Notes: a model not told the origin generated them from the sequence alone. 32,855 nucleotides of DNA from Thermoplasmatota archaeon (GCA_023487765.1 JAMDBW010000039.1:1-32855); one strand, 5' to 3'; positions 23,501-31,933 are shown, numbered from the stretch's first letter. Program-made: numbers and translations.

Positions 23501-24136
23501 TCAAATTCCGGTTACAATTGCGATCAGCCCTGTTACCATGAACTCAACGCCTATGGACGCAAGAAGAAGTCCCATTATTCTTGATATTATGAGAGACCCC
23601 GTTTTGCCCATTCTCTCAAAGAGAGGAGTGGACAGCCTCAGGATGATGTACGAAAAAATCAGCACAGTTATTATCGCAACAAGCACAACAAGTTTCTCAA
23701 TCGGCCCGTATCCGCTCGTATTGAAATATATTATGGCAGTCGTTATTGTTCCAGGACCGGCGAGAAGCGGTGTCCCAATCGGTACAACGCCTATGGCCTC
23801 CTTCTCCAGTGACTCGTCTGTTTCCTGCTGCGTAAGCTTGGTACGCGAGGTTTTCCCCTGGAGCATATCAAAAGCAACAATGAAAAGCAAAGCGCCACCT
23901 GCTACCTTGAAGTCGGAGATGCTTATTCCAAGGACGGAAAATATATAGACTCCCAGAAGCATGAAACCCAGTATCATGCCGGTCGCAACCATGATGCTCC
24001 TGAATATCACCCTTGACTTTTCCTTCTTCGTATAATTTTCTGTCAGTACCATAAGTGTCGGTACTGCCCCTATGGGATTGAGAATCGCAAAGATGGTCAA
24101 TACCGTGGAAATATAGAGGAATATTAAGACAGTCAA
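23501..24136 (-). CDS. MarC-family integral membrane protein
   Basis: A 211-aa membrane protein of the MarC/UPF0056 family with about six hydrophobic segments. Diagnostic sequences: the N-terminal FAILNPIGAVPTLMVLTENYTKKEK, the central IGVVPIGTPLLAGPGTITTAIIYF, and the C-terminal RIMGLLLASIGVEFMVTGL. The function of the family is unresolved despite the name (multiple antibiotic resistance). The start is TTG 24136; an A/T-rich stretch about 27 bp upstream allows a leaderless transcript. It is a single gene, divergent from the DUF47 gene. Confidence 0.94.
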   Translation of the reverse strand: MTVLIFLYISTVLTIFAILNPIGAVPTLMVLTENYTKKEKSRVIFRSIMVATGMILGFMLLGVYIFSVLGISISDFKVAGGALLFIVAFDMLQGKTSRTKLTQQETDESLEKEAIGVVPIGTPLLAGPGTITTAIIYFNTSGYGPIEKLVVLVAIITVLIFSYIILRLSTPLFERMGKTGSLIISRIMGLLLASIGVEFMVTGLIAIVTGI

Positions 24137-24263
24137 TCTACAAAGTTATAGATTTACAGCCTAAATTACTTTCGGGAATGTTACAGTTGTTGTTTCAGGC
24201 ACAGCTTGCGCACTGTTTTTACAGCCGGGTATTGTATTTATATAGGCTAAAGATTGGGGAGGG

Positions 24264-24947
24264 ATGGTTAATGCCAATTTTCTCAAGAAAATAATGGTTG
24301 TTGGAGAAAAAAGCGTGCTTCAGCAGCTTACCCGGTTTATAGACCTGGCAGTTGACTCTACAGGGGCCCTCAAAGAGATGCTGATGACAGAGGAAAACAA
24401 GAAGAGCCAGCTTAATGATAAAATAAAGTCCATAGAGAAAAAGGGCGACACACTCTGCATGACAGTTAAGCAGCATATAACGGGTGGAGCAATAAGCTCC
24501 AACCTGATGGATAATCTTATTACTCTTGTTGAAACCTGCGATGACCTGCTGGATAAATCCTATTTCGTCAGCCGTGAATTCAAGCGCGTTCATGAAAATA
24601 AACATAAGTTTGACGACCAGGCCAGAGCCATTCTGAGGGATGGATATGACGTCTGCGTGAAAATCCTTGATAATACCCTTATAGCCCTCGGGGAGGTCAG
24701 GATATTGCTTGAATCCAGGGACACAAAAGACATGCAGGAATCCAGGGCAAAGATAGAGATTCTTGAGGAAAAAGTTGATGATCTGAAGGATAACCTGATT
24801 GATGAAGTATACAATAATGCAGACAGTTTACCATACCTCATTTTCATTCACCTGATAGAGCTGGCCCATAAACTCGATGACATGCTGGATGACTGCGAGG
24901 ATATCTCTGATCTTGTGCAGACCATTAACATCTCGATAACCAGGTAA
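24264..24947 (+). CDS. DUF47 / PhoU-like protein paired with phosphate transporter
   Basis: A 227-aa all-helical protein of the DUF47 (PhoU-related) family that regulates PiT-type phosphate transporters. Typical stretches are KIKSIEKKGDTLCMTVKQHI, ETCDDLLDKSYFVSREFK and HKLDDMLDDCEDISDLV. The start is uncertain. A GGGGAGGG site at 24257-24263 best serves ATG 24271, which gives MPIFSRK, the usual family opening, but hits a stop at 24292. The listed frame from ATG 24264 (or ATG 24294) gives an atypical beginning. One extra A in the run 24288-24291 would join both. One nt separates its stop from the PiT gene. Confidence 0.88.
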   Translation: MVNANFLKKIMVVGEKSVLQQLTRFIDLAVDSTGALKEMLMTEENKKSQLNDKIKSIEKKGDTLCMTVKQHITGGAISSNLMDNLITLVETCDDLLDKSYFVSREFKRVHENKHKFDDQARAILRDGYDVCVKILDNTLIALGEVRILLESRDTKDMQESRAKIEILEEKVDDLKDNLIDEVYNNADSLPYLIFIHLIELAHKLDDMLDDCEDISDLVQTINISITR

Positions 24948-24948
24948 A

Positions 24949-25848
24949 ATGTTATACAGTTATCTCATCATCCTGCTTTCAGTGGTACTGACCGCGCTGG
25001 TTTCGGGAAACAACCTGTCCGCAGCGGTGGGAACACTCATAGGCTCCAGAATCGTCTCGAGGATCGGAGGTATCATAATCGGGATACTCGGCTTCACTTC
25101 CGGTCTCCTGATACAGGGGGAAAGTCTCGCTGACACCGCGACGAAGCTGATACCGAGATCCAGCGAAATCATAGTATTCGCACTTCTCATTGCCCTTATC
25201 ATTTTTGCGCTGGCCACATACTTCCGTGTTCCGCTTTCACTGATCATGGCACTGGTGGGAGTCTCAATAGGGCTTTCATACAGATTCGGGTATCCCGGGC
25301 ATACCTACCTGATCAGGATAATAATTCTGACGTGGATAATTGCACCTCTGGCTTCAATAGCCCTGGCATTTGTCATGAACAGGAAACTCACAGGCCTGCA
25401 GCCCAGAAACGTCTGGAATTTTGCATTATCATTGAAACTGGCACTTGTGGCAGTATCCTTCCTCACCGCATTTACACTGGGCGCCAACACGCTCGGCTTC
25501 ATAGAGCAGATATCCGGACTGAACGGCTTCGGCGTGATTTACATGATCATCGGCATCATCCTGGGATCAGTCTTCCTGAGCAAAGGCGTAATCAGGAGAG
25601 TCGGGCAGGAAATGTATCTCATGCGATATACCAATGCTTTTGTGGCGCTGATAGTCTCCTCCGCGCTTGTTGAGGGAGCGACACTGATCGGACTACCCCT
25701 CAGTAACACCCAGACCCTGACCTCCAGCGTTTTCGGAACCGGACTTTCTTATCGGAACAAGCTCATGGAGATCAGGCCTTTTCTGATCACTGTTGCCACC
25801 TGGATACTGTCTCCGGTGCTTGGTGTAATATGCGGACTACTGGCCTGA
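24949..25848 (+). CDS. PiT-family phosphate (anion) permease
   Basis: A 299-aa membrane transporter with about nine hydrophobic helices, of the inorganic phosphate transporter (PiT) family. The duplicated signature is visible as SGNNLSAAVGTLIGSR near residue 20 and GLPLSNTQTLTSSVFGTGLSY near 245. The canonical GxND of the first copy is changed to GNN, as far as I know a form found in some archaeal members. It is short compared with bacterial Pit (about 500 aa), lacking the central cytoplasmic region. It follows the DUF47 gene by 1 nt, so the two make a phosphate-uptake pair. The last 12 nt overlap the convergent unknown gene. Confidence 0.9.
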   Translation: MLYSYLIILLSVVLTALVSGNNLSAAVGTLIGSRIVSRIGGIIIGILGFTSGLLIQGESLADTATKLIPRSSEIIVFALLIALIIFALATYFRVPLSLIMALVGVSIGLSYRFGYPGHTYLIRIIILTWIIAPLASIALAFVMNRKLTGLQPRNVWNFALSLKLALVAVSFLTAFTLGANTLGFIEQISGLNGFGVIYMIIGIILGSVFLSKGVIRRVGQEMYLMRYTNAFVALIVSSALVEGATLIGLPLSNTQTLTSSVFGTGLSYRNKLMEIRPFLITVATWILSPVLGVICGLLA

Positions 25849-26652
25849 CAGAGGATCGTAGTCGAATATGGTGGTTTTGGATATTTTCTCCATATAATTA
25901 TAGAATTGCCTGATGAAACGGCGCCTGTACTCATCGAAATTCGTCGGGTAGTACAGGTACTGTCCCCTTGACTTGAAAACTCCCGCACCGACAATATTCC
26001 TGACAAGGTCCTGGAAATCCCTTCTTATCTGGTCCTTTCTTATCCCGATTGAGTTTTCATAGGCGTCATTCAGGCTGTGCGCCATGATTAGATTCCTGTT
26101 TATCGGCGGTTTGAGGAGCAGGTTTCTTGTGAGGAATAGCGACTTGATCAGCGGATCAAGATCCGGGTGATACGGTGAAGGGAAATTGATCATTCTTGGA
26201 GCTTCCGCGCTGGCCAGCCTCACTACGGCTTCGAATCCTTCCGTCGATCCTCCCGTGAATTTAAGAGTCCCTGACGGTACATTCATGGAAATTGCCGGAT
26301 TCTGGCTGTCGCCTGCGGTTTTTACGGTCTTTCCCGGAGCGAGGAGCTTAACTGCCCTGATTCCGGATCCGAACCTTTCCTGCAGCCCGTCAATTATTTC
26401 AGTCACTATGGAACGTTCCGGAGCTTTTCTGTCTTCAGAGAAAGTATAGAAGAGGAAATTCCCGATTTGCATCGCACCGGATCTCCTGCCGGCGAGAATG
26501 TACCATGCAGGCGAATGAAGACCTAATTCCAGCGGCATCAGGCCGGTAATTTCATGCCCGGCCTGCAGCCTTGAGAATACCTCGCTTATTATTGTGTGAT
26601 TGTTGAGATTTGTGCGGAATGCCGCATTCCTGTCACTGTAAGTTCTAGTCAT
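25837..26652 (-). CDS. Unknown protein, 271 aa
   Basis: I do not recognise this protein. The N-terminal two thirds look alpha/beta with strands such as SPAWYILAGRR and AMQIGNFLFYTFSED, then GTLKFTGGSTEGFEAVVRLAS. The C-terminal third is helical and basic: SIGIRKDQIRRDFQDLVRNIVGAG, then EYRRRFIRQFYNYMEKISK, which could be a winged-helix-like or protein-binding region. No signal peptide, membrane helix or catalytic motif is evident. It is the last of three co-directional genes, overlapping the preceding one by 8 nt, so expression is coupled. The cluster is divergent to the Nre/radical SAM operon. Confidence 0.8.
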   Translation of the reverse strand: MTRTYSDRNAAFRTNLNNHTIISEVFSRLQAGHEITGLMPLELGLHSPAWYILAGRRSGAMQIGNFLFYTFSEDRKAPERSIVTEIIDGLQERFGSGIRAVKLLAPGKTVKTAGDSQNPAISMNVPSGTLKFTGGSTEGFEAVVRLASAEAPRMINFPSPYHPDLDPLIKSLFLTRNLLLKPPINRNLIMAHSLNDAYENSIGIRKDQIRRDFQDLVRNIVGAGVFKSRGQYLYYPTNFDEYRRRFIRQFYNYMEKISKTTIFDYDPLSGQ

Positions 26653-27502
26653 TTTGAATCAGCCTTTCCGTGACATCCATCAGTTTTATGCCGAAATCCA
26701 GTCGCGTTTCCGACTGGAAATTCAGGAGAACGTGGCCTTCATCAACCATTATGCTGCCTCTCTCGCCGGATCTGCCAGTGAAAGCTATTCCGTAAGGGGG
26801 ATAAGGCCTGAATGAACATTCACGCGCGAAATGTGAAGATAATGCGGAACTCAGGCTCATGATGTTCTTTACTCTCCCGCCTATCTCCATCGGCCTGACT
26901 ATGGCAACATCGTCATCGTTTCTCTTTGGAGTGAATGCCCGGAACACATCCTCGTACACCCGGCTCTGTCCCATGACTCCCGCCGACATTTCGAATATCA
27001 GCCCGGCACTCCCGGCATCGGGATTATGCAATGTGAAGGTCATTTCACTGTCTACGTGGATTCTGCAATCTGAATTTGCAAAACCAAAACTGACCGGCCA
27101 CCTGGAGAGGTCGCCTGATGCCTCGAGCCACATCTTCTCCGCCAGAGACGGGTCGTCCATCACGTTGCTGACAGTCGCGTCTCCCCTGGACAGGGTCAGG
27201 CCTGTCATGGCGTATCCGTGTTCAGCGGCCAGCCCGGGGAACATCGAGAATGTTCTGGAAAATACCCGGATCCTGTGTACCTGGCCTGATGCAGCAGATG
27301 TGGAAAGATAACGTTCATTTTGTGCCATAGCCACTTTGAAATGTTCCTGCACAGGTATCATGAACACCCTCGGGGACTGATTCTGCATCGTGAGAGGGCT
27401 CGTGTCTGAGGCAAAAAATAACAGTCTGACATAAACACGTCCCTTCCTTCCGATTATGTTTATGTTCTGGCTGAAAAGCTCCATGAATTCTTCCTTGTTC
27501 AA
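26645..27502 (-). CDS. Unknown protein, 285 aa
   Basis: Not recognised. It starts at TTG 27502 (MNKEEFMELFSQNINIIGRKG; an ATG lies six codons on). The body is rich in predicted beta strands: GRVYVRLLFFASD, RVFMIPVQEHFKVAM, HRIRVFSRTF, ATVSNVMDD, EMTFTLHN, GSIMVDEGHVLLNFQ. There are scattered Met, Phe and His but only two Cys. No transmembrane segment. It overlaps the following 271-aa gene, suggesting the two proteins act together. Nothing in the sequence names a reaction. Confidence 0.8.
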   Translation of the reverse strand: MNKEEFMELFSQNINIIGRKGRVYVRLLFFASDTSPLTMQNQSPRVFMIPVQEHFKVAMAQNERYLSTSAASGQVHRIRVFSRTFSMFPGLAAEHGYAMTGLTLSRGDATVSNVMDDPSLAEKMWLEASGDLSRWPVSFGFANSDCRIHVDSEMTFTLHNPDAGSAGLIFEMSAGVMGQSRVYEDVFRAFTPKRNDDDVAIVRPMEIGGRVKNIMSLSSALSSHFARECSFRPYPPYGIAFTGRSGERGSIMVDEGHVLLNFQSETRLDFGIKLMDVTERLIQND

Positions 27503-27565
27503 CTCATGAAAGTAAGCGAGCGACGCTAAAAAAAATTTGTATCCGTAATCACGAATGCGACAGGT

Positions 27566-27988
27566 TCACAGATCGCCGTTCGCGAGAAAATCCCTGATGT
27601 CATCGTCACTGTACGGACCTTCCACGGCTACCGGGAGCATAATAGGCTCTTCGACAAAGCCACCGTCTTCATATTCCTCCGATATATTCTCCAAATGCAC
27701 TTCAAAAGTGTCAGGATAGGATTCTGTTGTTTCATCTTCCAGTTCACCTTCTCTGGCGTACACTTCGTCAAACCAGATTATGTAACAGTGACCTCCGAAT
27801 TTGTACACTTTCCTGTGGTCTGAATCCATGCTCAGCTTGCTGAGGCTGTTCTCTGTCAGCAGCCCGTAAATGTAGCCCACCAGGACAGCCTCCTGAAATG
27901 TGCCCTGCCCGCCGTACTCTTCGTCTCCGAGGGTATGGAATTCGGACATTATTTCATACAGCAGCCTTGCATCAAGTTTCAACGTCAT
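27566..27988 (-). CDS. Acidic unknown protein, 140 aa
   Basis: A strongly acidic small protein, unrecognised. It opens MTLKLDARLLYEIMSEF, contains YGGQGTFQEAVLVGYIYGLL (helix) and KVYKFGGHCYIIWFDEVYA (strands), and ends in a very acidic region (EYEDGGFVEEPIMLP ... YSDDDIRDFLANGDL). I chose ATG 27988 because a GGGTGATC ribosome-binding sequence sits just before it; GTG 27994 is in frame two codons earlier. It is the first of three minus-strand genes, 63 bp ahead of the next. The acidic character could mean DNA mimicry or protein partnering, but this is speculation. Confidence 0.78.
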   Translation of the reverse strand: MTLKLDARLLYEIMSEFHTLGDEEYGGQGTFQEAVLVGYIYGLLTENSLSKLSMDSDHRKVYKFGGHCYIIWFDEVYAREGELEDETTESYPDTFEVHLENISEEYEDGGFVEEPIMLPVAVEGPYSDDDIRDFLANGDL

Positions 27989-28094
27989 GATCACCCGGGT
28001 CCGGGAACTGTTCTCCCCTTATCCTCAGATATTCCTTATGTCCCGATCATTGTAAAACTTATTCACTTTGATTTATGTTCGAAAGAAATCTCAA

Positions 28095-28110
28095 ATCAAT
28101 TATATATTCA
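28095..28110 (+). promoter_or_regulatory. TATA-like element of the Nre operon
   Basis: AATTATATATTC near 28098-28109, centred about 27 bp before position 28130. It is followed by AGGTGA at 28132-28137, which would be the ribosome binding site for ATG 28146. Confidence 0.5.
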
Positions 28111-28145
28111 ATGATACTGATTGTTCTGTGCAGGTGAAAGCGACC

Positions 28146-29378
28146 ATGAAGATTCCGGCATCTCTGTGCCTGAGATGCAGAGGCGCCAAGATGTTATGCG
28201 GCCTTTCATACTGCCCGATATCGGTAAAGTACATGACGCAGCCCGGCCTGAAAATGGTCAGGGGGAACACACTCAGCGGAGCGTCTCCTCCAAGTATCTT
28301 CGTGGGAAGATACGGCTATCCTAAAGTCAAGATGTATCCTTCGACTCCCCTGGTTCACGGTGATACTTCCCTCTACGAAGACCCCAAGGAATGGATGAAC
28401 ATTCCTCTCGAGAAATTTCTCTCAATGAGGCTTTCCATGATCAGGGGCGGTGTGGACGTTGAAGTGGGCCAGGCTGTTGATCCCACGAGACTTTTCCATG
28501 AAATACAGCTCATGGCTCTTTCTGAGAAATCTGTCGAGGTGGAGATGGTGCTGGACAGAAACATTTCGGACAAAGATGTCATACTGGATGAACATACTCC
28601 CCCAATGGGCCCGTCGGCACCGGTCAGGAAATTTACTGCAGATTATTCAGCACCGGACCTGCACATGGAAAAGGTGTACGGGGATACCGACCTGAAGGCA
28701 ATGGATGCCATGATCTATCTGTATTCCAGCGGACAGGATGTTTCCAAAATTTCCAGGATACTGAGCGTTGGCGCGGTAGGCCAGAAAAATTCCAGGAAAG
28801 TTGTCCCGACCAGGTGGTCAATAACCGCCGTTGACAAGAACCTCTCGGATCACGTTGTTGAAGACGTTAAGGACTACAGGCAGATAGATAAATTCATCGC
28901 ATTTGTGAGGGGGACTCCCGGAAATCTTTTCATGGCTGTGCTCACCCCGTCCAACTGGATATACGAATGGGGAGAGTCCTGGTTTCCGGGCAGCACGTGG
29001 AACCAGTGGGGAGAAGAGGCATACGTGGAGATTGACGATGAGGGTTATTACGGCAGGACCGATTATCCGGGAATAGGGGGCTGTTATTATTCAACAAGGC
29101 TTGCAACGGCAGAAAAATTCGCTTCAATGAAGAGAAGCGGCGGAGCAATAACCTGGCGGGAAATTTATCCCGGTTTCAATCTCCCGGTAGGAGTATGGTA
29201 CGTCAGGGAGAACATGAGGGCACTCTTCAACTCGGATCCCGTTGAATTCGATACCCTTGACATGGCACTTGCGTATATTTCCAGGTTCATGAAGGTCCCC
29301 CTCCAGAAGTGGACTGCAAAATCAAATGTGGTCAAGACCCTGAAATACAACAATCTTGACAGGTTTTTCATGATCTGA
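28146..29378 (+). CDS. nre: Nre-type archaeal DNA repair protein
   Basis: A 410-aa protein of the archaeal Nre family, which takes part in DNA repair and binds the sliding clamp PCNA in studied archaea. The N-terminus has the family's Cys motif CLRCRGAKMLCGLSYCPI. Further family-like blocks are SPPSIFVGRYGYPKV, PMGPSAPVRKF, the central RKVVPTRWSITAVD, and GGCYYSTRLATAEKF. The C-terminus ends YNNLDRFFMI, a recognisable PIP-box-like sequence (hydrophobic-x-x-F-F, with Tyr in the usual Gln place). The frame is open from TTG 28068, but ATG 28146 has an AGGTGA site and the family start. One nt separates it from the radical SAM gene, so they form an operon. Confidence 0.92.
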   Translation: MKIPASLCLRCRGAKMLCGLSYCPISVKYMTQPGLKMVRGNTLSGASPPSIFVGRYGYPKVKMYPSTPLVHGDTSLYEDPKEWMNIPLEKFLSMRLSMIRGGVDVEVGQAVDPTRLFHEIQLMALSEKSVEVEMVLDRNISDKDVILDEHTPPMGPSAPVRKFTADYSAPDLHMEKVYGDTDLKAMDAMIYLYSSGQDVSKISRILSVGAVGQKNSRKVVPTRWSITAVDKNLSDHVVEDVKDYRQIDKFIAFVRGTPGNLFMAVLTPSNWIYEWGESWFPGSTWNQWGEEAYVEIDDEGYYGRTDYPGIGGCYYSTRLATAEKFASMKRSGGAITWREIYPGFNLPVGVWYVRENMRALFNSDPVEFDTLDMALAYISRFMKVPLQKWTAKSNVVKTLKYNNLDRFFMI

Positions 29379-29379
29379 G

Positions 29380-30219
29380 ATGAAAATCGTAGAATATGAA
29401 GCGAAAAAGGGAATTTCCAGATCGAATTTGCCCGAACTGGATTACGCTGTGAATCCCTACAGCGGATGCCAGCACAGGTGTCTCTACTGTTTCGCCATAA
29501 ACTTCACCTCCGTGCCCGAAGCCAGGGAAAACTGGGGAAAAGTTGTGTACGTCAAGACGAATATCGTGAAATTATTAAAACGGGAAATAAACGGCATGAG
29601 GCGCGGAACTGTCGGCATTTCCACCATAACTGATCCGTATCAGCCCGCGGAAGCGATATACCGGCTGACAGGGAGTGCTGTTGAACTGCTGGCAAAAAAC
29701 GGGTTTCGTGTAACCATCCAGACCAAGTCCCCGCTTGCGAGGAGGGACATGGAAATTTTCAAACGCTACCGGAACAGCCTCGACCTTGGGGTGACAATAA
29801 CTACTCTCGACAGGAAAAAAGCCCTGATAATTGAGCCACAGACGCCGTCTCCTCAAGAAAGAGCCAGATTGCTTATGGAACTGAAAGAAGAGAAAATCCC
29901 TGCGTGGATATTTCTGGGTCCGATAATCAGGGAATTCAACGATAATTACGAGAATCTGGATGGAATTTTCTCCCTTGCCTCCATGACCGGATCAAGAGTG
30001 ATCTATGATTTCTACTCCCAGTATGACGGATCGAAGGAACTGATGATGAGAGAATTTCCCGGATATGTTTCCGGCGAGGCGTTTCATGGTGATAGATCAT
30101 GGCAGTCCGGAGTCACGAAATTGATCGAGAACATGGCAGGGGAGTATTCCGTGAAATGCAACAGCCAGGCCGATGAATGGGTGGCCTCCAAAACGCAGGC
30201 CGGCCAGAGTTTTCTTTGA
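29380..30219 (+). CDS. Radical SAM protein, spore-photoproduct-lyase (SplB/COG1533) family
   Basis: A 279-aa radical S-adenosylmethionine enzyme. The [4Fe-4S] motif is CQHRCLYC, that is CxxxCxxC, preceded by NPYSG, a hallmark of the SplB-related COG1533 group. Later GTVGISTITDPYQPAE and the LGVTITTLD strand fit the TIM barrel of this family. Spore photoproduct lyases repair UV-made thymine lesions, but most archaeal COG1533 members are uncharacterised. I see no extra Cys that clearly matches the H-atom donor of true SPL. Its coupling to nre, 1 nt away, supports a DNA-lesion role by context. Confidence 0.9.
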   Translation: MKIVEYEAKKGISRSNLPELDYAVNPYSGCQHRCLYCFAINFTSVPEARENWGKVVYVKTNIVKLLKREINGMRRGTVGISTITDPYQPAEAIYRLTGSAVELLAKNGFRVTIQTKSPLARRDMEIFKRYRNSLDLGVTITTLDRKKALIIEPQTPSPQERARLLMELKEEKIPAWIFLGPIIREFNDNYENLDGIFSLASMTGSRVIYDFYSQYDGSKELMMREFPGYVSGEAFHGDRSWQSGVTKLIENMAGEYSVKCNSQADEWVASKTQAGQSFL

Positions 30220-30371
30220 AACCATGCCTGTTCATTGCAGCAAAGACATTTTCCGGTGCCTGTGCCCTGCCTTCAGGACGATATCCCGGACATTTCCTCT
30301 GCTTCAGCAGGTGCCTCAAGCCATTCAGATTGTTTCCGTTTTCTTGTGCCGTTCAGGAAAATTGCAGGAGG

Positions 30372-31061
30372 CTAAAGATAAAACTTTTTCAGGGAATTTA
30401 GATGGTCCCGGTGATCTCCAAGTATGCCTGACAGTTTGGCGACTGTCCTGGCGTTATCATACCTGAAACGTTTGAAGACCAGTTCGTCGTTCTGCGTGTC
30501 GAGCATGGCGTACATAGGCATCCAGTTTCCGTCCCTTGGTTGACCGGAGCTTCCCGGATTTATGATTTTCCCCCTGTACAGCATCGGAAAATGCGTATGC
30601 CCGACCATGATGTAATCAAACTTCCGGTAACTGGCATTTTTCCAGATCATCTCGGCCTCCGTGGAGAACAGGTAACCAAAAAGATTGTTGTTGGGGGAAG
30701 CATGCGTGATCAATACTTTCCTGCCATCTATCTCTATCTCGTCCTGCTGCTTCAATCCGGACAGCCTGGAAATATCCCCGGTCGAGAGATATTTTCTTGT
30801 TATGAATTCTCTAGTAAATTCACTGAGATCGTGCATTTCTGCTGCACATCTGCAGTCTTCGTTTTCTGCAGCCGCATAATCATGGTTGCCCATGACCATG
30901 TAATCGGCTTCCTGAAAAACAAGGTCAAGGGTTTCAGCCGGTTCCGGACCGTAGTCAACGATGTCGCCAAGGAAAATTGCCTTGTCGTACGACTCCCTGT
31001 TAATCAGCGCTTTCAGGGCCTCGAAATTTGAATGAATGTCTGAAAAAATCAGGACCTTCAT
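30372..31061 (-). CDS. YfcE/MJ0936-type metallophosphoesterase
   Basis: A 229-aa two-metal phosphoesterase. Motifs are in the right order: FSDIHSN (DxH), GDIVDYGPEP, MGNHDYA, ITHASPN, and VGHTHFPM. The C-terminal KFIINPGSSGQPRDG-like sequence (actual IINPGSSGQPRDG) is typical. Members hydrolyse phosphodiesters or phosphomonoesters with Mn or Ni; the natural substrate is unknown. ATG 31061 lies about 24 bp after a TATA-like TAATATTTAT (31080-31089, read in reverse). Neighbours give no clear pathway. Confidence 0.94.
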   Translation of the reverse strand: MKVLIFSDIHSNFEALKALINRESYDKAIFLGDIVDYGPEPAETLDLVFQEADYMVMGNHDYAAAENEDCRCAAEMHDLSEFTREFITRKYLSTGDISRLSGLKQQDEIEIDGRKVLITHASPNNNLFGYLFSTEAEMIWKNASYRKFDYIMVGHTHFPMLYRGKIINPGSSGQPRDGNWMPMYAMLDTQNDELVFKRFRYDNARTVAKLSGILGDHRDHLNSLKKFYL

Positions 31062-31147
31062 GTCCAGCCGATACGATAATAATATTTATCATTATCAGCA
31101 GTGCCGGGAAGCCGAACTCTTTTTTAGGGGTGCCCGAATTATATGCC

Positions 31148-31933
31148 ATGGACGATTTGAAAGGTAAACGTGGCATCATTACGGCAGCCAGTTCCGGAAT
31201 AGGACAGGCCGTTGCCAGGGTGCTGCATGAAGCTGGTGTTGAATTGCTTATCAGTTCAAGCAACCGGGACAAAATTAAGCTGTCCGCGGAAAATATCGCC
31301 TCAGGCGGAGATGCAAAGGTCATATGGCAGAAATGCGACCTGAACAGCAAAAGTGATCTTCACTCAATCCGCCAGACCGTCCAGAAACAGTTTGAAACCC
31401 TGGATTACATAATAGTTAACTACGGAGACCCGAAAATTTCAGAATTCCAGCAGTTGACAGATGAGGACTGGTCCACTTACATGAATATGTTCATAGGTGC
31501 AACCACTACTCTTGTCAGGGAGCTCCTCCCCTTCCTTCAGAAACCCGGAGGGAGGATCATATTCATCACGTCGATGACGACAAGGGAAGCATACGAGGGT
31601 TTCTCCCTTTCCGGATCCTTGAGGGCCGCCATAGTCAATCTTGGAAAGATTCTCTCACTCGAACTGGGTCCAGCGGGAATTAACGTGAATTCCATTTCCC
31701 AGGGATATTTCCTGACGGACCGGCTCAAGGCAGTGCTGGAAAAAAATTCAACAAAGAACGGTACGGATATGGACGCAGAACTTCAGAAGATCAAGGATCA
31801 GATTCCTCTTCGAAGAATCGGGGAACCCGAGGAAATCGGCCGTCTCGTGGCATTCTTATGCTCAAGCGATGCCTCTTACATTACGGGAGCCAACATACCG
31901 ATTGACGGTGGAATAACAAGATATCCCTATTGA
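31148..31933 (+). CDS. Short-chain dehydrogenase/reductase lacking catalytic Tyr and Lys
   Basis: A 261-aa SDR-fold protein. It has the Rossmann motif ITAASSGIGQA (residues 11-21), the Ser of the usual triad at S142, and the C-terminal SSDASYITGANIPIDGG. In the expected YxxxK position, 13 residues after S142, it has S155 and R159 (in FSLSGSLRAAI). Thus the catalytic Tyr and Lys are absent. A FabG-like subgroup with a similar LSNxxR pattern exists in bacteria and archaea, so this may be an inherited variant. It may bind nucleotide without standard dehydrogenase chemistry. ATG 31148 is used; the open frame extends upstream without family similarity. Confidence 0.9.
   Translation: MDDLKGKRGIITAASSGIGQAVARVLHEAGVELLISSSNRDKIKLSAENIASGGDAKVIWQKCDLNSKSDLHSIRQTVQKQFETLDYIIVNYGDPKISEFQQLTDEDWSTYMNMFIGATTTLVRELLPFLQKPGGRIIFITSMTTREAYEGFSLSGSLRAAIVNLGKILSLELGPAGINVNSISQGYFLTDRLKAVLEKNSTKNGTDMDAELQKIKDQIPLRRIGEPEEIGRLVAFLCSSDASYITGANIPIDGGITRYPY

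Noticed and set aside
26859-27311. 150-codon plus-strand frame within the 285-aa unknown gene
   Set aside because: Proline/serine-rich with no start signals; the minus-strand frame is longer, overlaps its neighbour in operon fashion and fits the local codon pattern better.
26645-27502. Idea that the beta-rich 285-aa protein is a PCNA-like clamp next to Nre
   Set aside because: Length alone is compatible, but no clamp motif or repeated domain pattern is visible by eye.
30540-31031. 163-codon plus-strand frame opposite the phosphoesterase
   Set aside because: The minus-strand gene has all metallophosphoesterase motifs; this frame shows none.
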